Source: Acetobacter ghanensis (lineage in GTDB: Bacteria; Pseudomonadota; Alphaproteobacteria; Acetobacterales; Acetobacteraceae). Taken from it: DNA of 64,000 bases. Shown in pieces: positions 46,701 to 53,992 of this stretch (position 1 is the stretch's first letter; each line of letters opens with the position of its first letter). The notes under the pieces were generated by a model, which saw nothing but the letters and a program-made list of their open reading frames with translations, was not told the origin of the DNA and did not search any database. The DNA is taken from the NCBI RefSeq assembly GCF_001499675.1, contig NZ_LN609302.1, forward strand, positions 590,896-654,895, in the 5' to 3' direction. Made by a program: the position numbers and the translations under genes.

Positions 46701-48777
46701 TGCCGTTGGTAACGCGCAGGCAGACATCACCGCACGAGACCCGGTTTTCCCCGATCTGGGATTGCCACGGTTCCTCGCTCCGGGGGATACGGCACAGGCA
46801 CAGGTCTCCATTATCAACGTTGATGCGCCATCAGCACCTTACGAGGTTCAGATCACCACGGATGGGCCGCTCCGTGTTCTTGGCTCCAGCACACTCAGCG
46901 CCCCTGTCAAACCCGGTGGGCGCGCTGACCTGCGTGTTGCGCTGGCCGCCACCCCCACCCTGCCGGGCCGTACCGCCATTGCGCATGTCCATCTCACATT
47001 GCGCCGACCCGGCACATCAAAAGCGCTGCTGACGAGAAGTTGGCCTATCGGCATCAGACTGGCGCATGTTCCGCTTACCGTCAGCCGGACTGCCCCGCTT
47101 CCACCCGGTAGCCATAAGACATGGGACCGCACGGAACTGGCGGGCTTCAACCCGGCAGATGCGCGGATAACCCTCAACATCTCCGTATCGGACGGCCTTG
47201 ATACAGTCGGATTGCAAGAATCCCTGCAATCCATCGTCTGGGGGGATTCTGACACACTGGCGGCTCAGGCCCGTGCGCTGCTGCAACAAGGCAATCCGCC
47301 TCTCTCCGAGACGCACGACCATAGCAACACTCCGGGTCAATCCATCCAGTCAGCCATCAATACGCTTTTTGATCGCCAGAACCCGTCAGGTGAGATTGGC
47401 CAGTGGGACCGTTCCGATGGCCTCAGTCTTCCCGACGATCTGGACTATCTTGCTGATTTCCTGATCCGGGCAAAAGCCGCTGGCTACACCGTGCCGGAGG
47501 ACCGGCTCGGCCTGCTGCTCGACAATATTGAAAGCGAGCAGCTCCAGTCTCAGAGCGTCGATGATGAAGAGGATGACAGTGAAAGGCAGGCAGAACGCCT
47601 GAATACACGCGCTTACGCGGCATACGTGCTGGCTCGCGCTGGTCGCCTCCACCCGGATGAAATCCATACTCTCGCGGACTCGCTCGTTGCGCGGCAGGAT
47701 GGGACCCACGTCAACTATGTCTGGGCTGACACGGCAGGCTCCAATGCACAGGCCAATCCTCTGGCTCTTGGGCATCTCGCTGTCGCACTCGCGATGGATG
47801 ATGCACCGGAGGACAACAGCGCGACATCACCAGAAGCACTGCTGGATGCAGCTATCTCGGCACTCGGGCCGTCCCGCACCGGAAAGCCGGATTTGTGGGA
47901 TTACAGATACTGGACCTACGTGCGCGATCTGGCCGGGCTTGCTGCCCTGACAGCCGAAGCGCATGACGACCGGCGCACCCACCTGCTCATTGGGCGGTTT
48001 GGCAAGCTGACTCTGTCACCTGATATGCTGACAACTGCAACCAGAACGGCGCTGCTCGAAGCTGCCAGCGCTCTGAACAAGGATACTGACGGGCGGAGTG
48101 TGCGCGTGCAGGGGCGCTCTAACGCCACACCGCTTCGCCTGCCGCTTGCCTATCCGTTTGATTCCGCCGCACTCGAAAAGGGCCTTCAGGTCGAAAATAC
48201 CGGTAGGAAGATGCTATTCAGCACCCTGACCGTGCAGGGCGAGCCAGCCGGGAATATCAAATCTCTCACCAACGGACTGACACTGGCCATGCAGGGCTTT
48301 ACCCTGACTGGTCAGCCATTTGACCTGACACACATGCAACAGAATGACCGGTTTATCATCAGTCTCAAAGGCACAGCCCTCCACCCCGGTAATTATCTGG
48401 TGGGCATCACAAGCCTGCTTCCTGCCGGGTGGGAAATCGAGAGCATTGTGTCTCCTGAGGATGCCGCAAAGGATGCTGCATCTGACGACCAAGACATGGA
48501 CAACACTGAAAACGACCGAGCAAAGCCCCCTTACGCTTTTCTGGGCACACTCAGTAACACTGAACATGCTGCCGCGCAGGATGATCGCTTTAGTGCTTTG
48601 GTGCGCTTCACGACGCAGTCTCCAGACGTTGCAACGCGGAGTTTCCATGTTGCCTACATCGTCCGCGCCATTACGCCGGGCCGCTTCACTCTGCCAGAAG
48701 CGATGGTCAGCGCACGGCATCTTCCGAGCCTGATGGCTCGCACGGCATCAGGGACAGTCGAGATCACTGCACATTGA
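43705..48777 (+). CDS. Alpha-2-macroglobulin family protein lacking the thioester
   Basis: A 1690-residue exported protein of the bacterial alpha-2-macroglobulin family. Signal peptide residues about 1-29 (MSLRLLLSSLSFIALPALCL, then VPCSRAASA) follow a TTG start. The many MG domains include VQPDRGIYRPGESVHLLTLLRD (the family MG3 hallmark), a bait-like region, and LNLFDALYGRPRLGLDMLDNYG. FNVPDFDGQLHLMASAWS is the MG7-like block. The TED helical toroid follows, but where G-C-L-E-Q is expected the sequence reads G-D-S-D-T at 1180-1184, so the covalent protease trap is absent. It belongs with the thioester-less (YfaS-like) type, yet it sits beside PBP1C, the usual partner of the thioester type. 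Stop and PBP1C start overlap (TTGA). Likely a periplasmic protease inhibitor or envelope guard. Confidence 0.87.
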   Translation: MSLRLLLSSLSFIALPALCLVPCSRAASAEPASFAFQRTSLDATGEHPEICLHFNQNLNAQETSTLAHSVHLSPKSAFTPRVENDTFCLGELAFGQAYTMKVDPDFTSADGQNLPAPLTLSARFGRRDAHVGLIGDGFILPGRTTGHTPALAIETVNVSTVRLHVFRVAAYQQFPGAGHIDSTLPDLNQTSFDPYTFQNLLDTTMREIWHGTMAIDHAPDRSVTTGFPLAETIGAGQNGLYLVTVEDAATPPEKSPVETAIKRASANAEPLESKPISAHWVNLSDLGLTMLRGEDGLTVSARSLMSGQPTPDVTLTLRARDGGTLATVKTDASGLGHFDAPLLRGTMADRSSVLLASKGDDFGFLHLDRQWFDFSEQHLEGAVSPFQGSSRALVQPDRGIYRPGESVHLLTLLRDRAGLAIPDAHPVLVLYRPDMMEERRISLTGAAEGGYATTLPLSVSAPTGLWRADILLDPSLPAIGSAHFSVQDFVPPSIEVSFKSPASATAGQAVVIDATACFLYGAPGADLKSDSSYKLVPTTDPIPDHTGWAFGLENEETPSVSDDINAAPTDREGHTQLTFTPDIPQGLTRPLALDIRAGFLDPMGRRVGEHFTIPVRRTAPLIGLHVATDASSSMGSAVIPIDLASFAPDNHPVAIGKIHWTLSRVNRIYNWSHTPDNGWTFSSHTVDVPMRSGDLATDAKGTARITPMLDWGEYRLSAIPSESGGVTGSSLRFQVGWGGNGDASTPDHLPLSVRDTHIASGGSTVIHIGGGFAGQAQITLATDRVLNTRFVDVPKEGLDVPVTATPDWHSGAYALVTLYRPLNSPSGLRPHDPVRAVGVTWIGVNQDTHRLNVTLDAPGIVTPRHRITIPVTVQASQGRPVGHVQVAVSAVDQGILNLTHFTPLNLFDALYGRPRLGLDMLDNYGSLLLSDAKNGRIRSGGDVTSNDSSADGPPVRTTESIALFDGPVALDSSGHGTLSFNVPDFDGQLHLMASAWSKDAVGNAQADITARDPVFPDLGLPRFLAPGDTAQAQVSIINVDAPSAPYEVQITTDGPLRVLGSSTLSAPVKPGGRADLRVALAATPTLPGRTAIAHVHLTLRRPGTSKALLTRSWPIGIRLAHVPLTVSRTAPLPPGSHKTWDRTELAGFNPADARITLNISVSDGLDTVGLQESLQSIVWGDSDTLAAQARALLQQGNPPLSETHDHSNTPGQSIQSAINTLFDRQNPSGEIGQWDRSDGLSLPDDLDYLADFLIRAKAAGYTVPEDRLGLLLDNIESEQLQSQSVDDEEDDSERQAERLNTRAYAAYVLARAGRLHPDEIHTLADSLVARQDGTHVNYVWADTAGSNAQANPLALGHLAVALAMDDAPEDNSATSPEALLDAAISALGPSRTGKPDLWDYRYWTYVRDLAGLAALTAEAHDDRRTHLLIGRFGKLTLSPDMLTTATRTALLEAASALNKDTDGRSVRVQGRSNATPLRLPLAYPFDSAALEKGLQVENTGRKMLFSTLTVQGEPAGNIKSLTNGLTLAMQGFTLTGQPFDLTHMQQNDRFIISLKGTALHPGNYLVGITSLLPAGWEIESIVSPEDAAKDAASDDQDMDNTENDRAKPPYAFLGTLSNTEHAAAQDDRFSALVRFTTQSPDVATRSFHVAYIVRAITPGRFTLPEAMVSARHLPSLMARTASGTVEITAH

Positions 48778-50792
48778 GGGCTTCTTCCCGCCTCGTCAGA
48801 AACTGTACACTCGGCCTGCTGCTCACCAGCCTCATTCCGGCTGGTCTGCTGGTGGCCGACCGTTTTAATCCGCCAGACCTACATCGGGCCGAGCAAGCCG
48901 CCCTTCTTGTTCAAGCCCGTGACCATACACTGCTTGACGGCCATACAAGCCGCGATGGCTTCTGGCGTCTGCCGGTTGAAAGCCAGGAAGTTGACCTGAC
49001 CTACATCACACTACTGATGATGACGGAAGACCACCGCTTTGAAAGCCATCCGGGGGTTGATCCGCAGGCCCTTGCGCGCGCTATCTGGCAACTGGCCCAG
49101 CGTGGTCATATCGTCTCGGGTGGTTCCACGCTGGCCATGCAGACAAGCCGCCTCCTTACCCCGCACCGTCATACATGGGGCGGCAAGCTGCGCGATATCC
49201 TGCGCGCCCTCCAGCTTGAATGGCGTTTCGGGCGTCGGGGTGTATTGAATCTTTACCTCACGCTGGCTCCTGAAGGCACGAATATCGAAGGCATCCGTGC
49301 GGCATCCTTGCTCTATTTCGGGCATGAGCCAAGCCATCTGACACCCACCGAGGCCGCGGTTCTTGTGACTTTACCCCGGCGGCCCGCTGCACTCCGCCCG
49401 GACCGCCATCCTGACGCCTTGCTGAGCGCTGCGCTCCGCACACTGCAACGCGCCACTTCCTTACGGCCTGTTGCATGGCCAACACCAGACACACGTGGCG
49501 TACCGCATGACGCCCCTGAACTCGCCGGTCATTTTCTCAGCGCAGGGCGCAACGGCGTGGTGGTGACAACGCTTGATGCAAGGCTCCAGCGCAACGCACG
49601 GCAGGTGCTTGCCAGCCACCCAGCCCCGCTACGTGGAACATTTGCAGCACTGATTGTCGACCATGAACGGCAGATCGTTGCATGGGTCGGAGGGGCCGAA
49701 CATAAGGCTCCGGGCAATGCGATTGATGCTGTTTTGGCACCCCGCTCCCCCGGTTCCACACTCAAGCCGTTTGTCTATGGCATGGCGTTCGAAAAAGGCT
49801 GGATGACGCCCCACACACGTGTGCTCGATAGCCGACTTGCCATTGGTGGTTATGCCCCCAAGGATTTTGACCATGCTTTCCGGGGGGAAGCCACGGTGAG
49901 TGAAGCCCTCCAGCTTTCACTCAATGTGCCTGCCATTCAGGCGCTGGAGCGGGTTGGTCCCTCCCGGTTCATGGAGCGCCTCTCCGCCTGCGGTGTGCGG
50001 TTGCGACTGCCAGAAAACCCGGATGGCACACAAAGCACGCCGAGCCTTGCGATCGTCCTCGGGGGTGCAGGCATCTCACTCTATGAGCTGACAATGCTAT
50101 ATGCGGCACTCGATCATGATGGTCACGTCGCCCCCCTGCATCGTGAACCAACAGGTCTGAAATCGGCAGACCCTGCCCCCGAGATAGCCCTGCTGTCCAG
50201 CAGAGCAAATGCCGACATTCGCACAATCCTGCGGGGCACCGCTCCACCGGCTGGCGTAGCATCATGGGAGGGAGTTGCCTTCAAGACAGGTACATCCTAC
50301 GGCAATCGAGATGGATGGGCGATGGCCTCCACCCCACAGGCAACTGTCGGTGTCTGGGCCGGGCGCCCGGACGGCACCGCCTCTCCCGGGCTGACAGGAC
50401 GGGATACGGCAGGACCAGTACTGGCAGTTCTTCTCTCCCTGCTTTCTTCATCCCCGCATACATCAGCCCCGCCAGCCAGTGCCCAACCTCATCGTGCTAT
50501 TGCAGTCCTGTCACCTGCTCTGCGCACCCTGCAACAACGGCAGGCACCGCAGATCATCTTTCCGCGCAATCATTCCGAAATTGAAAGCCGCTCTTCCGAG
50601 GGCACGATGCTGCCCGTCGGGCTGGAAGGCTCAGGCGGCCATCCGCCTTATCATTGGTATATCAATGGCATTCCGCTGGATGTACCGCCCGGTGCGCAAC
50701 CTTCATGGACGCCTGATGCACCCGGCTTTGCCCACATCACTCTTGCGGACGCACAAAACGCCCATGCGACTATTGATATTCGTATACGGTGA
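48774..50792 (+). CDS. pbpC: Penicillin-binding protein 1C
   Basis: A 672-residue bifunctional peptidoglycan synthase. A single N-terminal anchor (NCTLGLLLTSLIPAGLLVAD) is followed by a GT51 transglycosylase with MMTEDHRFESHPGVDPQALA, GGSTLAMQTSRLL and LNLYLTLAPEGTNIEGIR. The transpeptidase has SPGSTLKPFVYG (S328, K331), SLNVPAIQAL and FKTGTSYGNRDGW. The C-terminal BiPBP_C domain (PVGLEGSGGHPPYHWYINGIP) is complete, so length and layout match PbpC. The TTG start overlaps the A2M stop, giving translational coupling; A2M-PbpC pairs are thought to repair and defend a breached cell wall. Confidence 0.92.
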   Translation: MRASSRLVRNCTLGLLLTSLIPAGLLVADRFNPPDLHRAEQAALLVQARDHTLLDGHTSRDGFWRLPVESQEVDLTYITLLMMTEDHRFESHPGVDPQALARAIWQLAQRGHIVSGGSTLAMQTSRLLTPHRHTWGGKLRDILRALQLEWRFGRRGVLNLYLTLAPEGTNIEGIRAASLLYFGHEPSHLTPTEAAVLVTLPRRPAALRPDRHPDALLSAALRTLQRATSLRPVAWPTPDTRGVPHDAPELAGHFLSAGRNGVVVTTLDARLQRNARQVLASHPAPLRGTFAALIVDHERQIVAWVGGAEHKAPGNAIDAVLAPRSPGSTLKPFVYGMAFEKGWMTPHTRVLDSRLAIGGYAPKDFDHAFRGEATVSEALQLSLNVPAIQALERVGPSRFMERLSACGVRLRLPENPDGTQSTPSLAIVLGGAGISLYELTMLYAALDHDGHVAPLHREPTGLKSADPAPEIALLSSRANADIRTILRGTAPPAGVASWEGVAFKTGTSYGNRDGWAMASTPQATVGVWAGRPDGTASPGLTGRDTAGPVLAVLLSLLSSSPHTSAPPASAQPHRAIAVLSPALRTLQQRQAPQIIFPRNHSEIESRSSEGTMLPVGLEGSGGHPPYHWYINGIPLDVPPGAQPSWTPDAPGFAHITLADAQNAHATIDIRIR

Positions 50793-50817
50793 AATGAAAC
50801 CCTCTTGCACTGTCAGT

Positions 50818-51052
50818 TTATTTTATAACAAGTTTTCCATTTTCCAGCCGATCAGCCTTATGTGGGCTAACATCGCTCACTGCAATGTGGCTGGCATAAC
50901 GTCCAATACTGGTAAGCTTTTTAATCTGGTCTGTAATACCCTGCTGAACCGGACGACGTGACGCTCCTGCAAAGGTGACATCGTTCTGCTTTTTGTCATC
51001 GCGGAGATGACGCCAGAGATTATAACCTCCTTTGCCTCGTGTGGCTCCTCCT
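50818..51052 (-). pseudogene. 3' fragment of an unidentified gene
   Basis: The minus strand is open for about 78 codons with coding character but no start codon. It ends in VTFAGASRRPVQQG, ITDQIKKLTSIGRYASHIAV, then SDVSPHKADRLENGKLVIK and a stop. The open frame is bounded upstream by a stop at 51053-51055, next to a transposase remnant. I do not recognise the family. It looks like the C-terminal end of a gene whose 5' part was removed by rearrangement. Confidence 0.45.
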
Positions 51053-51081
51053 CATGACAGCCCCGGCGTCAGATATATCCG

Positions 51082-51240
51082 CCGGGGGCCTATCGCCCAC
51101 GCTGGTAGACCGAACTCGCCTTCAAGTTGTTCAAGAGCTCCCAGATCATGCGACACTCCGGAGACCTAGCCTGGGGATCCGAGTGAGCTGGCGGCTTAGC
51201 GCGCAGGAAGCAACGGGGCTGGAAATATGTGCTTGCGGGG
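51082..51240 (+). pseudogene. Transposase remnant (IS4-like), interrupted
   Basis: One frame reads AYRPRW, a TAG stop, then TELAFKLFKSSQIMRHSGDL. This resembles the conserved YRxRWQ-E-L-x-F-K-x-x-K-S block of IS4-type transposases. A second stop follows after about 15 residues, and the frame then runs without a stop into the TPR-sulfotransferase frame. Only this short part remains. Confidence 0.5.
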
Positions 51241-51282
51241 CAAATTGACAAGCCAATCAGCGTCCTCCACACATACTCGCGC

Positions 51283-53283
51283 ATGCAGAACGTCAACAAA
51301 GATACCGCTTCCATCCAGAACGGTGGTGCGAATGCAATCAACCTCTCCAGTGAGACAGGCATGGATCAGGCGGTTAATGATGCGCTGCGTTACGCGACCA
51401 CCCTTCTCACCCAAGCGCCTGATCATCCTGAAGCTTTGCTGCTTATAGGAACGATTCATACTTGGCAGCGGCATTTCGTGCAGGCTATCCCATTCCTTCA
51501 ACGTGCCACAGTCTTACTGCCGCAGAATGCTGAAGCTTTTAATACTCTGGGCTTTGCACTGTACAATACTGGAAGACTAGAGGATGCAATTGTCGCTTTC
51601 CGCGAGGCGATCAAATTAAAACCTGACTTCCCCAGCGCACAAACGCGACTGGAAAAGGCCCTGACGGCGCTCGACCATCATAAGAACAGGGTCAAACGCT
51701 ATCATGAACTTCTGGAAATTGACGCTAACATCGAAGAGATTGCCCGCTACCGTGCAGTTCTGGCCGTAGATAGTAAGGATATATCTGCTCTTAATGGTCT
51801 GGGCAAAGCATTGCATGCCTCCGGACGAAGCGAGGAGGCCATTGAGCCTTTTCGTTTGGCTCTGTCCTACAATCCAGTCTGCACGGAGAGTGCGCGCAAT
51901 CTAGTCCAGATTCTGGTCGAGCTTGACCGCGTGGAAGAGGGGATAGCCTGCTGCCGTGCCATTTTGGACCACGATCCAAACCTGCCTGCCTTTCATGCTG
52001 GCGCAGGTTCGTTATTACGCAAAGTTGGGCGCCATGTTGAGGCACTGCACTACCTTGAACAAGCCTGCGCTTTACAGCCTGACAATGCATGGTTTCATGC
52101 CGTACTAGCTTTGATCGCGCGCGAACTCGGCCACATTGATCTGGCAATTACGCATTTGCGTCAGGCAATTACCTTGGATCCGAACGAAACCAACTATTAT
52201 CTAAGCCTTACTCTCCTGACGAAGCTCATGGCCGATGACCCTGCATTGGCCGCCATGCAAATGCTTGTCAAACGAGAAGATACGTTAGGTGATCAGGAGA
52301 AAATGCGCCTTCATTTTGCGCTCGGCAAGGCGCTAGCTGATAGCGGTCAACATTGTACTGCGTTCAATCATCAACTGAAGGCTAATGCGCTCCGTCGTGC
52401 CGCAATCCCCTATGATGAAACACGGATAGTTAAAGGCGCCAGACTTGTACGCAAACACTTTACTGCTGCGGCAATCGCAGCGACTGCCGAGACAGGCCAC
52501 ATTTCGGCATGCCCGGTTTTTATCGTTGGCATGCCGCGATCCGGATCAACGCTTGTTGAACAGATATTGGCCAGCCATCCGCAAGTTTACGGCGCTGGCG
52601 AGGTCAGTACCCTATCCGATACCCTCAAAGATGCTGCCAAACGGTTTCCAGACTGGAAGTTGGGGACTTCGCTGGCGGGTCTGAGTGTACGTGACCGGCA
52701 TTTCATCGCCGAAGATTATCTCAGTCGGTTGAACAAACTGGTAGTCAACTGGGCCGGGGAGCACGCACCAACACGTATTTCCAATAAAATGCTGGATAAT
52801 TTTAACTATATTGGGCTTATTAGGCAGCTATGGCCTAATGCACGTATCATCCATACCGTCCGTGACCCAATAGACACTTGCCTTTCCTGCTTCTCAATCC
52901 CATTTGACCATCTGGATTTTGCATTCGATCTGGGCGAACTTGGCCGCTATTACCATCACTATCAGGAACAGATGGCGCACTGGTCTCGGGTTCTGCCGAA
53001 AGGTGCGATCCTCAATGTTCACTACGAGCATATCGTTGAGAATCTGGAAGCTAGTGCTCGGCGTATCATCGCTTATTGTGACCTGCCATGGGACGAAACC
53101 TGCCTGCGTTTTTATGAATGCCGTCGCAAGGTCATGACTTCCAGTCTGGCGCAGGTCCGTCAACCAATCTATCGCAGTGCTGTCGGGCGCTGGCGTCCAG
53201 ATGCTGCAACTTTGCAGCCATTGCTGGATGGACTTAAAGGGCGGCCGACCAAGCTTAGAACTCCTTTTGAAAGTAGAATATGA
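51283..53283 (+). CDS. TPR-repeat sulfotransferase
   Basis: A protein of about 666 residues. Residues 25-370 hold tandem tetratricopeptide repeats (for example AEAFNTLGFALYNTGRLEDA and ISALNGLGKALHASGRSEEA). The C-terminal third is a sulfotransferase: the PAPS 5'-phosphosulfate loop is VGMPRSGSTLVEQILASHPQ (G416-T423), the 3'-phosphate region is IIHTVRDPIDTCLSCFS, and ILNVHYEHIVENLE follows. Bacterial members of this type usually sulfate surface or secreted molecules. The frame is open back to GTG 51229 and merges with transposase-like sequence, so the natural 5' end may be lost; starts at 51283 or 51361 are possible. The downstream end abuts an IS5-family remnant at its stop codon. No signal peptide or membrane helix. 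Confidence 0.8.
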   Translation: MQNVNKDTASIQNGGANAINLSSETGMDQAVNDALRYATTLLTQAPDHPEALLLIGTIHTWQRHFVQAIPFLQRATVLLPQNAEAFNTLGFALYNTGRLEDAIVAFREAIKLKPDFPSAQTRLEKALTALDHHKNRVKRYHELLEIDANIEEIARYRAVLAVDSKDISALNGLGKALHASGRSEEAIEPFRLALSYNPVCTESARNLVQILVELDRVEEGIACCRAILDHDPNLPAFHAGAGSLLRKVGRHVEALHYLEQACALQPDNAWFHAVLALIARELGHIDLAITHLRQAITLDPNETNYYLSLTLLTKLMADDPALAAMQMLVKREDTLGDQEKMRLHFALGKALADSGQHCTAFNHQLKANALRRAAIPYDETRIVKGARLVRKHFTAAAIAATAETGHISACPVFIVGMPRSGSTLVEQILASHPQVYGAGEVSTLSDTLKDAAKRFPDWKLGTSLAGLSVRDRHFIAEDYLSRLNKLVVNWAGEHAPTRISNKMLDNFNYIGLIRQLWPNARIIHTVRDPIDTCLSCFSIPFDHLDFAFDLGELGRYYHHYQEQMAHWSRVLPKGAILNVHYEHIVENLEASARRIIAYCDLPWDETCLRFYECRRKVMTSSLAQVRQPIYRSAVGRWRPDAATLQPLLDGLKGRPTKLRTPFESRI

Positions 53284-53752
53284 AGCGCACTACGATGTTG
53301 TGTACAGCCTCAGCGATGTCGGTTTTTGAGAAGGTGTCACAACCGCTCGGATGTTCGAGAAAAGACGTCCCGAAAGCGTATGGTCCGCACAAGACTTTGT
53401 ATAATTGCTTCATCCGGTGGAGTCGCCTGGGTGTCTTTGACAGGATCTTTGTCACCCCGACAGAACAAGCTGGCCGTTCAAAGCGCCTGATGATTGATGC
53501 AACACATCTCAAGGCGCACTGGACATCGGCATCCGTGCTCAAGAAGGGGCTTTTCTCCGTCATATCGGACGAACAAAAGGCAGACTGAATTCAAAACGTC
53601 ACGCCGTGTGCAATGGTCAGGGACGGCCTGTTCGCAAAGCTGAAAGACTGGAGGCGTGTTGCTACCAGATACGACCGCTGCGCTCATACTTTCATGTCAG
53701 CAATCCATATCGCGGCCACCTTTATCTTTTATCTCAAAGAATGAGTCCTGAG
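53284..53752 (+). pseudogene. IS5-family transposase remnant, left copy
   Basis: The sequence keeps the N-terminal part (DVPKAYGPHKTLYNCFIRWS and RLMIDATHLKAHWTSASVLKK, with one catalytic-type Asp). A frameshift falls near 53550, then RTKGRLNSKRHAVCNGQGRP follows. A deletion of the middle (about 100 residues, including the second catalytic Asp) brings in the C-terminal end LKDWRRVATRYDRCAHTFMS to FIFYLKE and the stop at 53750-53752. It is dead. It begins at the TPR-sulfotransferase stop. Confidence 0.8.
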
Positions 53753-53842
53753 CCCAGTTGCTTCATGCAGCCATTCCCCCACTCTCCATATGAGGAATGG
53801 CCCCACACAGAAAGGCCCAAAACCAGAGAGTTTTGCGAACCC
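53631..53842 (+). repeat. Left arm of about 210-bp inverted repeat (IS5 3' end)
   Basis: Starts TTCGCAAAGCTGAAAGACT and ends TTTTGCGAACCC. It matches the complement of 59387-59591 along nearly its whole length, covering the transposase C-terminus and about 90 bp beyond its stop (CACTCTCCATATGAGGAAT is identical in both). The arms flank the receptor-oxidase-cytochrome-RidA genes. Confidence 0.85.
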
Positions 53843-53922
53843 TCCACATTATACTCGGAGTAGATTAGGTATTGTTGCCATTTCGCAACGTCGTGCAAAA
53901 TATGCAATTCAGCCATGTTTTT

Positions 53923-53950
53923 TATTCCATTCCGAAATCGGAATGGAATA
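53923..53950. promoter_or_regulatory. 28-bp perfect dyad upstream of TonB receptor
   Basis: TATTCCATTCCGA and TCGGAATGGAATA are perfect complements separated by AA. The dyad lies 43 nt before the receptor start, ideal for an operator. A GGAATGG half-site repeats at 53955-53961. No T-run follows, so a terminator is less likely. Confidence 0.6.
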
Positions 53951-53992
53951 CGAGGAATGGAGCAATAATGCTTTACAAGTGGGACACAGAAC

